Shown here piece after piece: positions 1-10,028 of a DNA stretch of 64,000 bases. The stretch comes from Rhodanobacter glycinis (GTDB lineage: Bacteria; Pseudomonadota; Gammaproteobacteria; Xanthomonadales; Rhodanobacteraceae). The stretch covers positions 67,810 through 131,809 of the forward strand of contig NZ_RCZB01000004.1 of the NCBI RefSeq assembly GCF_006438785.1, in the 5' to 3' direction. A program made the position numbers and the translations under genes. The stretch's first letter is position 1. The number at the start of each line of letters is the position of its first letter. A model generated the notes under the pieces. That model had not been told where the DNA came from and searched no databases. It saw only the letters and a program-made list of their open reading frames with translations.

Positions 1-2
1 AA

Positions 3-260
3 GCGTGGGCGACCATCCGCTTCTCGCCGCATGCCGCGCGCTGGGTCGCCGACGAGCACTGGCATTCGCAGCAGAAGGGTGAGTGGCTGCCCGATGGCCG
101 CTACGAATTGAAGGTGCCCTACTCCAATTCAAAGGAGTTGCTGATGGACGTGCTCAAGTACGGGCCGGACGCGGAAGTGGTGGCGCCGCTGCCGCTGCGC
201 GAGGAAATGAAGATCCTGCTGCAGCTGGCCCTGGGCGGCTATCGCTCCGAATTGAGTTGA
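3..260 (+). CDS. WYL-domain transcriptional regulator, C-terminal fragment
   Basis: This is the last 85 codons of a gene whose 5' end lies outside the window; the open frame runs from the left edge to a TGA. The visible part ends in a short beta-rich segment containing DVLKYGPDAEVVAPLPLREE, which is typical of the C-terminal WCX region of WYL-domain regulators. Such proteins usually have an N-terminal HTH and a WYL domain that senses nucleic acid or nucleotide ligands. Neither domain is in view, so the family call rests on the C-terminus alone. It converges with the permease gene ending 6 bases downstream. Confidence 0.7.
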   Translation, partial: AWATIRFSPHAARWVADEHWHSQQKGEWLPDGRYELKVPYSNSKELLMDVLKYGPDAEVVAPLPLREEMKILLQLALGGYRSELS

Positions 261-266
261 TCCTGT

Positions 267-2045
267 TCAATGGCCCGGCAGCGGATGGAACGGCCAGAAG
301 ATCGGGATCAGCCACATCGACAACGCACAGAACAGCGCTATCAGCGGAATGCCCACCTTCATGAAATCGGTGAAGCGGTAACCGCCGGCGTAATACACCA
401 TGGTGTTGGTCGGATAACCGACCGGCGTGGCAAACGAGGTGGCGGCGGCAAACGCCACGGCCACCACGAACGGCCGCGGATCGACGTGGGTGGCCTGGGC
501 CACCGTGGCGGCGATCCCCACCATCAGCACGACTGACGGGTTGTGTCCCATCAGCTCGGTCAGCAGCGCCGTGAGCAGATACACCATCAGCAGCGCGGCC
601 AGCGGGCCGTGGCCACCGACCAGATGCATGGCGGCAGTCACCACCACCGCCGACAATCCGGTCTTCTCGATCGCCAGTCCCAGCGGCAGGATGGCGCCGA
701 GCAGGATGATGATTTTCCAGTCCATTCCCTCGTAGACATCCTTGCGGCCGAAACAGCCGCCCAGCGCCATCGCGACGGCACCACACAGCGCAGCGATCGG
801 AATCGGCAGCCAGTGCATGCCCGAGACCAGTACCACGGCGGCCATGATGGTCGCCGCCAGCAGCGCCTTGCGCGACATCCCGCGGACGTCTTCGCGCTCG
901 TTGAGCACGATAAACGCCTCGTCGTTGCGAAGTTTCGGCATCGTCGCTTCGTCGACCAGCACCATCAGCACGTCGCCGACCGCCAGGCGTGTCTCGCTGA
1001 GCTTGTCGCGCAGCACCTCGCCGCGCCGGTTCAGCGCCAGCGCGGTCGCGCCGTAGCGCCAGTCCAGACCGATCTCGGCCAGATTGCGGCCCTCCATCGG
1101 ACTGGCCGGCGCCACCATCATCTGGGCCAGCACGCGGGGCTGATCGCCCTCCGGGGCATAGCGGCGCTCCGGCGCGTTGTGCAGCTTGGCCTTGCGCTGG
1201 AACTCCTCGATCTTTTCCCAATCGCCGCGCACCAGCAGCACGTCGCCCGCCTCCAGCTTCTGTTCGCGCGGCGACCACATCTGCCGCTCGCCGCGCAGCA
1301 ATTCCAGCGGATACACGCCGAACTCCTCACCCAGCCGCGCATCGGCAATGGCCGTACCCAGCAAGGGCGACTCGTCGCTGATCTCCAGTTCGGCCACGTA
1401 CTTGCCGGCCTCGACGTCATCGGGCAGCGCCGCGTCGATATGTCGTGGCAGCAGGTGCCGGCCGATCAGCATCAGGTAGATGATGCCTGCCACCGCCAGC
1501 ACCGCGCCCATGCGGGTGAACTCGAATACGCCGAACGGCACCATGCCGTGCTTCTGCGCCAGGCTGTCGGCGAGCAGGTTCGAGGACGTTCCGATCAGCG
1601 TGCACACGCCGCCCATCTGCGCGGCATACGCCATCGGCATCAGCACGCGTGCCGGCGAGGTACCGGTGCGCTGGCACACGCGCAGGGCCAGCGGCAGGAA
1701 CGCGGCGACCAGCGCGATGTTCTTGACGAAAGCGCCCAGCGGTGCAATCGCCAGCATCATCGCCAGGGTCAGCAACCAGGGTCGACGGATCCTCATCAGC
1801 AGGCGGGTCAGCGGATCCAGTACGCCAGAACGTTCGATGCCCAGGCTCAGCGCGAACATCGCCGCCACCGTCACGGTGGCCTCGTTGCTAAAACCGGACA
1901 AGGCCTCGACCGGGCTCACGATACCCAGCACCACCAGCGCTCCCAGCACGATCAGCGCAACCAGGTCGATGCGCACCTTTTCGCTGGCGAACATGCCCAT
2001 CGCCGCCACGATGATCGCCACCGTGACCCACGCCTGCCAGCTCAT
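267..2045 (-). CDS. SLC13-family permease with internal TrkA-C (RCK_C) domains
   Basis: A 592-residue inner-membrane protein. Hydrophobic helices fill roughly residues 5-195 and 395-590. Between them lies a soluble stretch (about 205-380) with two repeats of the TrkA-C type, recognisable by ESPLLGTAIADARL and by ASPMEGRNLAEIGL. This is the architecture of the DASS/CitT-like SLC13 permeases, which move dicarboxylates, sulfate or similar anions with sodium or protons. The conserved GTSSN and GHNPS segments, one in each membrane half, fit the family's ion-binding signatures. The substrate cannot be read from the sequence. The ATG follows an AAGGGTGG ribosome-binding site. Confidence 0.85.
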   Translation of the reverse strand: MSWQAWVTVAIIVAAMGMFASEKVRIDLVALIVLGALVVLGIVSPVEALSGFSNEATVTVAAMFALSLGIERSGVLDPLTRLLMRIRRPWLLTLAMMLAIAPLGAFVKNIALVAAFLPLALRVCQRTGTSPARVLMPMAYAAQMGGVCTLIGTSSNLLADSLAQKHGMVPFGVFEFTRMGAVLAVAGIIYLMLIGRHLLPRHIDAALPDDVEAGKYVAELEISDESPLLGTAIADARLGEEFGVYPLELLRGERQMWSPREQKLEAGDVLLVRGDWEKIEEFQRKAKLHNAPERRYAPEGDQPRVLAQMMVAPASPMEGRNLAEIGLDWRYGATALALNRRGEVLRDKLSETRLAVGDVLMVLVDEATMPKLRNDEAFIVLNEREDVRGMSRKALLAATIMAAVVLVSGMHWLPIPIAALCGAVAMALGGCFGRKDVYEGMDWKIIILLGAILPLGLAIEKTGLSAVVVTAAMHLVGGHGPLAALLMVYLLTALLTELMGHNPSVVLMVGIAATVAQATHVDPRPFVVAVAFAAATSFATPVGYPTNTMVYYAGGYRFTDFMKVGIPLIALFCALSMWLIPIFWPFHPLPGH

Positions 2046-2225
2046 GCAGCCACCCTTGCCCCGGCGCGGATCCGACGTGTGTACTGCAGAGTGGAATGGC
2101 TATCGACGGACATGATGGCGTGCGCGCTTGTCTTGGTTGAGGTGCATCATGGCGGGAAGTCCTGCCGGGTTCACCGCAGTCGACTTCAACACAGACCACC
2201 GCCCACATGCCGTGATGATCGAACG

Positions 2226-3167
2226 ATGCCCACAGATACCCCACTCCTCGCCCCCGCCGAACCTGCAGTAGCACCCAGGCCGACGGTCGCGCTGGCGCTG
2301 GGTGCCGGCGGTGCAAAGGGTCTGGCGCACATCGGCGTCATCGAGGAACTCGATGCCCAGGGCTTCGAGATCGTGGCGATTGCCGGCAGCTCGATGGGTG
2401 CGCTGATCGGCGGCATCTACGCCATGGGCAAGCTCGACATCTATCGCGACTGGGTTTGCGCACTGGCCAAGTTCGACGTGCTGCGGCTGGTCGACTGGAC
2501 GTTCTCCGGCGGCGGCCTGATCAAGGGCGAACGGATCATCGAAACCCTGCGCACGCTGATTGGTGACATCCAGATCGAGGATTTGCCGCTGACGTTTACC
2601 GCGGTAGCCACCGACCTGGACCGCGAGCGCGAGGTGTGGCTCACCCGCGGCTGCCTGTTCGATGCCATCCGCGCCTCGATCTCGATACCCACGGTGTTCC
2701 GCCCGCATACCATCGACGGCCGACGGCTGATCGACGGCGCCCTGCTCAACCCGGTGCCGGTGACGCCGCTGATTCGCGAAACGGCCGACTACCTGCTGGC
2801 GGTGAGCGTCGATGGCCCGGCACTGGCGGCCACACCGCCGCCGCCCAGGCCCGAGCCCGGTACCGAAGGCAGCTACCGCCGCCGGATCGGCGGCTTCATG
2901 AACCGGCTCATGCCGCACGGCGAGAGTCATCCCGCTGTACCGGGCACGTTCGACCTGCTCGCCCAGTCGATGGATCTGATGCAGGCCAACCTTTCGCGAC
3001 TGCGCCTGGCCGCCTACGAACCCGACCTGCTGATCCAGCTGCCGCGCAACATGGCCAGCGCCTACGAGTTCTACCGCGCGCGCGAGCTGATCGAACTGGG
3101 TCGCGAGCAGGCGCGCACGGCACTTGCCAACTGGACCCGAGCGGGCACTCCGAAGCGCGACACCTGA
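2226..3167 (+). CDS. Patatin-like phospholipase family protein (RssA-like)
   Basis: A 313-residue soluble patatin-domain protein. The glycine-rich oxyanion loop GAGGAKG is at about 26-32. The nucleophile elbow GSSMG is at 54-58 (Ser56) and the second dyad residue is in DGA (Asp170), so the Ser-Asp dyad of patatin lipases is intact. The family hydrolyses acyl esters of lipids, and E. coli RssA is the nearest familiar layout. A proline-rich linker (about 205-216) separates the catalytic part from a C-terminal helical region. The frame stays open far upstream, but only from this ATG is the protein patatin-like. No strong ribosome-binding site is visible, so the start is moderately certain. Confidence 0.85.
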   Translation: MPTDTPLLAPAEPAVAPRPTVALALGAGGAKGLAHIGVIEELDAQGFEIVAIAGSSMGALIGGIYAMGKLDIYRDWVCALAKFDVLRLVDWTFSGGGLIKGERIIETLRTLIGDIQIEDLPLTFTAVATDLDREREVWLTRGCLFDAIRASISIPTVFRPHTIDGRRLIDGALLNPVPVTPLIRETADYLLAVSVDGPALAATPPPPRPEPGTEGSYRRRIGGFMNRLMPHGESHPAVPGTFDLLAQSMDLMQANLSRLRLAAYEPDLLIQLPRNMASAYEFYRARELIELGREQARTALANWTRAGTPKRDT

Positions 3168-3180
3168 GCACTGCCTCGTC

Positions 3181-3549
3181 TCAACGCGGCCCGTGCGTAT
3201 GCAGCCAGCTGTCGAGATAGGCCTTCAGCGCGACCGCATTGTTGTGTTCCTCGTCGCTGGCGCCGTAGAGCAGGGTGACCGCATGCCGCGTCGAGTGCTC
3301 GGCCAGCGGTCGCCAGTGTTCGGCCAGTGCATCCAGCTCGCTGGCATAGCGGTGCCGGAAGCCATCCCATCGCGCCGGGTCGTGCCCGAACCATTGTCGC
3401 AACGCGGTGGACGGCGCCAGTTCCTTGGCCCACAGGTCAAGCGGCACCGCGTCCTTCTTCAGCCCGCGTGGCCACAACCGGTCGATCAGCACGCGGTAGC
3501 CATCGGCTTTTGCGGCTGGTTCGTAAACACGTTTGGCGGTGATGCCCAT
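3181..3549 (-). CDS. DUF488 family protein (YeaO-like)
   Basis: A 122-residue protein matching the small DUF488 family. The N-terminus MGITAKRVYEPA, the RLWPRGLKK segment and the C-terminal VTLLYGASDEEHNNA are family hallmarks. DUF488 proteins are widespread and have no firmly assigned biochemical role; a nucleic-acid or nucleotide-related function has been suggested. The frame is open further upstream, but family homology begins at this ATG. It converges with the patatin-like gene, 13 bases away. Confidence 0.85.
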   Translation of the reverse strand: MGITAKRVYEPAAKADGYRVLIDRLWPRGLKKDAVPLDLWAKELAPSTALRQWFGHDPARWDGFRHRYASELDALAEHWRPLAEHSTRHAVTLLYGASDEEHNNAVALKAYLDSWLHTHGPR

Positions 3550-3689
3550 GGGTGGCGGTCTCCCTCGTGATCCGGCCCGCAAATATTCTTGCGTGCCCTT
3601 CGCTTCATCGCCGGCGCCGGCAAGCGGGGCGGGATGTTGAGCGGAAGACTCCAGCATACGTCGAGCAGATCAACCCGGCGTGATCTGGA

Positions 3690-4406
3690 TCAGAGTTCCT
3701 CGACCCGGGTCACCTTGCCGCGACGCATCAGCCACGCGACGCCGCGCAGATCGGCCAGCCCGACCCACAGCCGGTCCAGCATGCCGTACTTGGACACACC
3801 GGCGGTGCGCGGGCGATGGCCCACCGGCACGCTCTGGCTCTGGAAACCGGCGCGCTTGACCAGCGCGGGCAGGTAACGATGCATGTGGTCGAAATACGGC
3901 AGGCGCAGGAACACCTCGCGATCGAACAGCTTCAGGCCACAGCCGGTATCCGGGGTGGCATCCCTGAGCATGCGCGAGCGCACCGCGTTGGCGACCTTCG
4001 ATGAGATGCGTTTGTTGAAACTGTCGCGGCGGGTCGTGCGCCAGCCGGCGAACAGCCGCGTCTGCGCCGACGCGCCATTGCGCGCGGCGAGCAACTTGGG
4101 AATGTCGGCCGGATCGTTCTGGCCGTCGCCATCCAGTGTGGCGATCCACGGCGACTTTGCTTCGCGCACGCCGTTCCAGACCGCGGTGCTCTGCCCGCTG
4201 CGGGTGACGTGATGCAACACGCGCAGTTCCGGGTGGCTGGATTTCTGCGCAGCCAGCACCGCCCGGCTGTCGTCGCTGGAATCGTCGTCGACATAGATGA
4301 CTTCGTAGTCGACCTGACCACGCAGGGCGGCGGCGATCTCGGCGAGCAGCGGCGGTATGTTGTCGCGCTCGTTGAAGACGGGGACGACGACGGAAAGTTG
4401 CGGCAT
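3690..4406 (-). CDS. Glycosyltransferase family 2 (dolichyl/undecaprenyl-phosphate sugar transferase-like)
   Basis: A 238-residue GT2 enzyme. The N-terminal Rossmann strand LSVVVPVFNERDN is followed by VIYVDDDSSDDS (nucleotide binding, about 37-47) and the DXD-type motif DGDGQ at 92-96. The DTGCGLKLFDREVF and HMHRYLPALVKRAG segments are characteristic of the DPM1/ArnC-like branch, which moves a sugar from a nucleotide donor to a polyprenyl phosphate. The C-terminal membrane helices of ArnC/GtrB proteins are absent, so this is a soluble or peripheral version. It stands alone, so the pathway is unknown. Confidence 0.85.
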   Translation of the reverse strand: MPQLSVVVPVFNERDNIPPLLAEIAAALRGQVDYEVIYVDDDSSDDSRAVLAAQKSSHPELRVLHHVTRSGQSTAVWNGVREAKSPWIATLDGDGQNDPADIPKLLAARNGASAQTRLFAGWRTTRRDSFNKRISSKVANAVRSRMLRDATPDTGCGLKLFDREVFLRLPYFDHMHRYLPALVKRAGFQSQSVPVGHRPRTAGVSKYGMLDRLWVGLADLRGVAWLMRRGKVTRVEEL

Positions 4407-4487
4407 GGGGAAAGCCTTTCAGCGGGGGCAACGGCTGCATTCGACGCAGCAGCTGCGCAGTTTAATGCCAAGCGGCTGTGCTGTTGC

Positions 4488-4530
4488 TCTCTCTCTCCCA
4501 TCGAGAGAGGGCTGGGATGAGGGTGCGGGG
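4488..4530. repeat. Xanthomonad-type intergenic repeat with short hairpin
   Basis: In the gap between the glycosyltransferase and parB, CTCTCTC and GAGAGAG form a hairpin arm pair, followed by GGGCTGGGATGAGGGTGCGG. This resembles the REP-like 'CTCTCCC...GAGAGGGCTGGGGTGAGGG' elements common between genes in Xanthomonadaceae. The rest of the gap (to 4686) holds no gene that I can support. Confidence 0.55.
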
Positions 4531-4686
4531 CTTGCGTGAATGTGAGTTGTACGCTTCGCACCCTCAACCGTCGCTGCGCGCCACCTTCATTCGCGCCATC
4601 CATGGCACTCCCCCTCCGGGCGGCTGCGCCGTGCAAATCGGCGATCCTGCCGACTTATCTTCCACAGGGAGAAAGGAAAAACGAGA

Positions 4687-5556
4687 TCAGCGGATCTTGC
4701 CGAGAATCCCGTCCAGTTCGTCGTTGCTGTGATAGTGGATCACCAGCTTGCCACGGCCTCCGCGGCCCTGGGCCAGCTCAACGCGGGTGGCGAAGCGTTC
4801 GCTGAGCTGGCGTTCGAGGTCGGCGATGTTGGCATCGCGCGACGGCGTGCTTTTGGCCTTGCCCTTCGGCGCCTGCTGCGCACGGCGGGCGGCTTCTTCC
4901 AGCTCACGCACGCTCCAGCCGTTGCGTGCCGCTTCCAGCGCCAGACTTTCGGCGTCGCGCTCGGGCAGGGTCAGCAGGCAGCGGGCGTGGCCCATTTCCA
5001 GCTTGCCTTCGTCGAGCAGTTTCTTGATCGAGGCAGGCAGTTCGGTAAGGCGCAGCAGGTTCGACACCGCGGCGCGCGAGCGGCCGACCGCGTCGGCGGC
5101 CTGCTGATGGGTGAGGTCGAAATCGTCGATCAGCCGCTTCAGCGCGTCGGCTTCTTCCAGCGGAGTGAGGTCCTGGCGCTGGATGTTCTCGATCAGCGCC
5201 ATCGCCGGCACGGCTTCCTCGGAGACCTTCTTGATCAGCGCCGGGATCTCGCCCAACTGAGCGCGCTGCGCTGCCCGCCAGCGGCGTTCACCGGCGATCA
5301 GCTCGTAGCTGTTCTTGCCGATCTCGCGCACCACCACCGGCTGGATCAGGCCCTGCGCCTTGATCGACGCGGCCAGTTCGTCCAGCGCCTCGTCGTTCCA
5401 GTGCCGGCGCGGCTGGTACTTGCCCGGCTGGATCTGCTGGATCGGCAGCATGCGCAACTCGCCTTCCTGTCCGATCACCGATGGCGAACCCTCGCCATCG
5501 CCGCCGAGCAGAGCATCGAGCCCGCGTCCCAATCCACGTTTTTTCGCAGCAGCCAT
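4687..5556 (-). CDS. parB: Chromosome-partitioning protein ParB
   Basis: A 289-residue ParB/Spo0J family CTPase that binds parS and loads onto origin-proximal DNA for chromosome segregation. The N-terminal KRGLGRGLDALLG motif (about 6-18) is the ParA-interaction tail. The CTP-binding and catalytic boxes GERRWR (89-94) and ENIQR (123-127) are intact. The HTH that reads parS spans about 149-170, and a C-terminal dimerisation domain follows a basic linker. It begins 3 bases after the parA stop, so the two are translationally linked. Matching parS sites lie in recF. Confidence 0.97.
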   Translation of the reverse strand: MAAAKKRGLGRGLDALLGGDGEGSPSVIGQEGELRMLPIQQIQPGKYQPRRHWNDEALDELAASIKAQGLIQPVVVREIGKNSYELIAGERRWRAAQRAQLGEIPALIKKVSEEAVPAMALIENIQRQDLTPLEEADALKRLIDDFDLTHQQAADAVGRSRAAVSNLLRLTELPASIKKLLDEGKLEMGHARCLLTLPERDAESLALEAARNGWSVRELEEAARRAQQAPKGKAKSTPSRDANIADLERQLSERFATRVELAQGRGGRGKLVIHYHSNDELDGILGKIR

Positions 5557-5559
5557 GCG

Positions 5560-6441
5560 TTATTCCTGATGGTTGGCGGCCGGCGCCTTGAGCGTCGGTC
5601 CGCTGTCGCCGTGCGCTGGCGCGGACGCCGCCGCTGGCTCGATGTCGTCGACCGGATCAACGCGATCGGTACGGGTCAGCGCGCGTTCGCGCCGGATGAT
5701 CTCGCCGGCCAGGCCGATGTAGGCGATCGCGCCGCGCGAGCTGCGGTCGTACAGATGGATCGGCTGGCCGTGGCTGGGCGCTTCGGCCAGCCGCACGTTG
5801 CGCGGGATGATCGAGCGCAGCACCTTGTCGCCGAAATGCTGGGTGAGCTGGGCCGAGACCTCGTTGCCGAGGTTGTTGCGCACGTCGTACATGGTCCGCA
5901 GCAGGCCTTCGATCTCCAGCTTCGGATTCAGCCGGTGACGCACCGCCTTGACCGTGTCGAGCAGGCTGGACAGGCCTTCCAGCGCGAAGTACTCGCATTG
6001 CACCGGGATCAGCACGCCATCGGCGGCGGTCAGCGCGTTCAACGTCAGCAGGTTCAGCGACGGCGGGCAGTCGATCAGGATGGTGTGGTAGTTCGGCGAG
6101 ATCTTCGCCAGCAGTTCCTTCAGCCGGTGCTCGCGTGCCAGCGCATCCATCAGCTTCAGCTCGGCCGCGGTGAGGTCGCCATTGCCCGGCAGCAGGTCGT
6201 AATGCGCGTCGGTCGGAACGATCGCCGCGGCGATCTCCACTTCTTCCAGCAGCACTTCGCAGCCACCCGGCTTGGCATCGCGCTTGTTGATGCCCGACGC
6301 CATCGTCGCGTTGCCCTGCGGATCCAGGTCGACCAGCAATACCTTGCGCTTCGCGGCGGCCAGCGCAGCGGCAAGATTGACGGCAGTGGTGGTCTTGCCG
6401 ACGCCGCCTTTCTGGTTGGCGACAGCGATGATGCGGGCCAT
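5560..6441 (-). CDS. parA: Chromosome-partitioning ATPase ParA (Soj)
   Basis: A 293-residue deviant Walker ATPase that drives origin segregation together with ParB. The P-loop KGGVGKTT is at 11-18, the second motif VDLDPQGNAT carries Asp38/Asp40, and the ILIDCPPS motif has Asp124. The C-terminal 35 residues are Ala/Pro-rich and not conserved. It is the first gene of the parAB pair. The usual upstream neighbour rsmG is displaced by two sugar genes (see findings). Confidence 0.97.
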   Translation of the reverse strand: MARIIAVANQKGGVGKTTTAVNLAAALAAAKRKVLLVDLDPQGNATMASGINKRDAKPGGCEVLLEEVEIAAAIVPTDAHYDLLPGNGDLTAAELKLMDALAREHRLKELLAKISPNYHTILIDCPPSLNLLTLNALTAADGVLIPVQCEYFALEGLSSLLDTVKAVRHRLNPKLEIEGLLRTMYDVRNNLGNEVSAQLTQHFGDKVLRSIIPRNVRLAEAPSHGQPIHLYDRSSRGAIAYIGLAGEIIRRERALTRTDRVDPVDDIEPAAASAPAHGDSGPTLKAPAANHQE

Positions 6442-6509
6442 GGATGGATAGCTACCGTACGCGGGAGAGGGTTAGTGTAATGCCTCACTCCGCCGAGTGC
6501 TGCCCGCCC

Positions 6510-7601
<1,092 letters not shown>

Positions 7602-7694
7602 CGGCATCTCCGGTGCAGTTGGCCACGATGGCCGTCCCGCCGAACCAGCATGCACTGGTCTGCACACTGGCGGGGGGCATTGGGCTATTCTGCC

Positions 7695-7712
7695 GATGTA
7701 ATCGTTTACATC
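7695..7712. promoter_or_regulatory. Candidate LacI-family operator between the ABC ATPase and GH1 genes
   Basis: GATGTAATCGTTTACATC is an 18-bp near-perfect palindrome: 16 of 18 positions match its own reverse complement. It has the central CG typical of LacI/GalR-family operators. It lies 25 bases before the GH1 start and about 95 bases before the divergent ATPase start, so one repressor could control both. The LacI-type regulator at 10889 is the obvious candidate. Confidence 0.7.
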
Positions 7713-7737
7713 AAGCAATTTAGACGCAGGTACCCCG

Positions 7738-9093
7738 ATGACGCGCCCTCGCTTCCGCTTCCCCGATGGCTTCCACTGGGGTGCCGCCACCTCGGCATAC
7801 CAGATCGAGGGCTCGCCGCTGGCCGATGGCGCCGGCCCCAGCATCTGGCAACGGTTTGCGCACACGCCCGGCATGATGGCCAACGGTGACACCGGCGACA
7901 TCGCCTGCGATCACTACCACCGCTACAAGGCCGACGTACAACTGATGCGCGCGCTGGGCCTGCAGGGCTACCGGTTCAGCATCAACTGGGCGCGGGTGCT
8001 GCCCGAAGGCACCGGCCGGGTCAATCCGAAGGGGCTGGATTTCTACTCGCGGCTGGTCGACGAATTGCTGGAAAACGGCATCGCGCCGAACGCCACACTG
8101 TTCCACTGGGACTTGCCGGCGGCGCTGGACGATCGCGGCGGCTGGCTCAACCGCGACGTCGCGCACTGGTTCGCCGAGTACGCCGAAGTGATGTTCAAGG
8201 CGCTGGACGACCGCGTGCCGCGCTGGGCCACCCTCAACGAGCCCTGGGTAGTCACCGATGGCGGCTACCTGCACGGCGCGCTGGCGCCGGGCCATCGCAG
8301 CAAGTACGAGGCGCCCATCGCCGCACATAACCTGATGCGCGCCAGCGGCGCCGGCATCCAGGCGTATCGCGCGCACGGCAAACACGAGATCGGCGTAGTG
8401 TTCAACATCGAGCCGAAGTATCCGCACTCGGACAGCGCCGAAGACCTCGCCGCCACCCGCCGCGCGCACGCCTACATGAACCAGCAGTTCGCCGATCCGG
8501 CGCTGCTCGGCAGCTACCCGCCCGAGCTGAAGGAGATCTTCGGCGACGCATGGCCGGAGTTTCCGGCCGACGATTTAAAGCTGACCCATCAGAAAGTGGA
8601 TTTCGTCGGCATCAACTATTACACCCGCGCGGTGGTGAAGCACGATCCGAACGCTTACCCGCTGAAGGCCGTGCCGGTGCCCCAGCCGAACAAGACCTAT
8701 ACCGAAACCGGCTGGGAAGTGTTCGAGCAAGGCCTGACCGACACACTCACCTGGTTCAAGGAGCGCTACGGCAACATTCCGCTGTACATCACCGAGAATG
8801 GCTCGGCCTTCTACGACCCGCCGGTAGTCGAAAACGGCGAACTCGACGATCCGCTGCGCACGAACTACCTGCGCAAGCACCTCAAGGCGCTGCATGATGC
8901 GATCGAAGCCGGGGTGAACTTGAAGGGTTATTACGCGTGGTCGCTGATGGACAACCTGGAGTGGTCGCTGGGCTTCTCCAAGCGCTTCGGCCTGTACCAC
9001 GTCGATTTCGCCACCCAGCAGCGCACGCCCAAGGCCAGCGCGAAGCTGTATGCGCAGGTGATCGAGAGCAACGGCAGCGTGCTGGACGAATAG
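7738..9093 (+). CDS. GH1 family beta-glucosidase
   Basis: A 451-residue glycoside hydrolase family 1 enzyme of normal length for bacterial beta-glucosidases. The N-terminal FHWGAATSAYQIEG signature is at 12-25. The acid/base Glu168 is in TLNEPW and the nucleophile Glu353 is in ITENG. No signal peptide is visible, so it should act in the cytoplasm on imported gluco-oligosaccharides. The likely reaction is release of glucose from beta-linked disaccharides; linkage preference cannot be read from the sequence. It is transcribed away from the sugar ABC ATPase under a shared LacI-type palindrome. Confidence 0.95.
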   Translation: MTRPRFRFPDGFHWGAATSAYQIEGSPLADGAGPSIWQRFAHTPGMMANGDTGDIACDHYHRYKADVQLMRALGLQGYRFSINWARVLPEGTGRVNPKGLDFYSRLVDELLENGIAPNATLFHWDLPAALDDRGGWLNRDVAHWFAEYAEVMFKALDDRVPRWATLNEPWVVTDGGYLHGALAPGHRSKYEAPIAAHNLMRASGAGIQAYRAHGKHEIGVVFNIEPKYPHSDSAEDLAATRRAHAYMNQQFADPALLGSYPPELKEIFGDAWPEFPADDLKLTHQKVDFVGINYYTRAVVKHDPNAYPLKAVPVPQPNKTYTETGWEVFEQGLTDTLTWFKERYGNIPLYITENGSAFYDPPVVENGELDDPLRTNYLRKHLKALHDAIEAGVNLKGYYAWSLMDNLEWSLGFSKRFGLYHVDFATQQRTPKASAKLYAQVIESNGSVLDE

Positions 9094-9113
9094 CCGCCGC
9101 CGGCCTTCCCGGA

Positions 9114-9210
9114 CCGTTCGGGCTGAGCGTAGCGCCGAAGGCGCGAAATCGAGGCTTCGCGCGGAAGCCCTTCGACTTCGCCGCTGCGCGATTACGCTCA
9201 GGGTAAACGG
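9114..9210. repeat. 97-bp intergenic element with 18-bp imperfect terminal inverted repeats
   Basis: The left end CCGTTCGGGCTGAGCGTA and the right end (reverse-complemented) CCGTTTACCCTGAGCGTA match at 14 of 18 positions. The interior contains GCCCTTCGACTTCGCCGCTG and a GCGCGAA/TTCGCGC arm pair. A diverged relative sharing the left end and the CCCTTCGACTT core lies at 22688-22824. The organisation resembles a REP/MITE-type non-autonomous repeat. It sits between the convergent GH1 and rsmG genes. Confidence 0.6.
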
Positions 9211-9249
9211 TGAAAAGGATTCAGCGTTCCAGATCAGCCAACGCCTGAC

Positions 9250-9879
9250 TCAAGCGCGCCCAAGCACCAGCAGATGGCGCTCCGCCGGCAACCCCGGCAC
9301 CGCCAACTCATGCATGCCGCGCACCTCGAATCCGACCGGAATGCCCGGCAACTCGTCGTCCGGCCGCTTGCCCTTCATCGCCAGCCAGATCCCGGCCGGT
9401 GCCAGCAGATGGCCGCCCCAGCCCAGCATGTCGGCCATGCTGGCGAAGGCGCGCGCGGTGATGCAGTCGTACTGGCCGTCGACGTCTTCCACCCGCGACT
9501 GCAGCGCGCGCACGCCGTCGAGTTTCAGCGCGCGGACCGCCTCGCGCAGGAAACGCACCTTTTTCCCGTTGGAATCGACCAGCAGAATCTCCCGCCCCGG
9601 TGCGGCGATCGCCAGCACGATGCCGGGCAGGCCCGGGCCGGTGCCGAGATCGGCCAGGGTGTGGCCCTGCACGTACGGCAGTATCGCCAGCGAATCGAGC
9701 AGGTGACGGGTAATCATCTCCGCTGGATCGCGCACGGCGGTGAGGTTGTAGGCGGCGTTCCAGCGTTCCAGCAGCGCCTGGTAATCGAGCAGCCGCGGCA
9801 CCGCGGCAGCTGGCAGGGTCAGTCCCAGCACGGCAATGCCTTGTTCGAGTCGTGCCTGCAAGGCGTCGCGGGTGGTCAT
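9250..9879 (-). CDS. rsmG: 16S rRNA (guanine-N7)-methyltransferase RsmG
   Basis: A 209-residue SAM-dependent methyltransferase that modifies G527 of 16S rRNA. The SAM-binding loop DLGTGPGLPGI starts at about 77. The NLTAVRDP and RHLLDSLAILP segments upstream are family signatures. I use the ATG at 9879; an in-frame GTG at 9888 is the other possibility, and neither has a strong ribosome-binding site. In many proteobacteria rsmG directly precedes parA-parB; here the ABC ATPase and GH1 genes and a repeat element intervene, and mnmG is not adjacent. Confidence 0.95.
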   Translation of the reverse strand: MTTRDALQARLEQGIAVLGLTLPAAAVPRLLDYQALLERWNAAYNLTAVRDPAEMITRHLLDSLAILPYVQGHTLADLGTGPGLPGIVLAIAAPGREILLVDSNGKKVRFLREAVRALKLDGVRALQSRVEDVDGQYDCITARAFASMADMLGWGGHLLAPAGIWLAMKGKRPDDELPGIPVGFEVRGMHELAVPGLPAERHLLVLGRA

Positions 9880-9945
9880 GAGGATCACTTGAAGGGCGTG
9901 GGGCGCAAAGTATCCGCGGCTCGCGCCGGCATTGCCAACGGCGAC

Positions 9946-9970
9946 AAAAGAAAACCCGCCGAGGCGGGTC
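9946..9970 (-). terminator. Intrinsic terminator of the SPFH gene
   Basis: Read on the minus strand, GACCCGCC and GGCGGGTT form a GC-rich stem followed by TTTTCTTTT. It lies just downstream of the SPFH gene and upstream of rsmG, so it should separate the two transcription units. Confidence 0.8.
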
Positions 9971-10028
9971 GAAGGCTTTCAAATCCCCTGCAGCGTGGGC
10001 GCTCTCGGGCGCCTGACGCCATTCCAAT

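Noticed and set aside
543..3167. Very long plus-strand open frame across the SLC13 permease and patatin genes
   Set aside because: Only the part from 2226 is protein-like (patatin). The upstream part is antisense to the permease, rich in Arg/His/Gln, and explained by high G+C.
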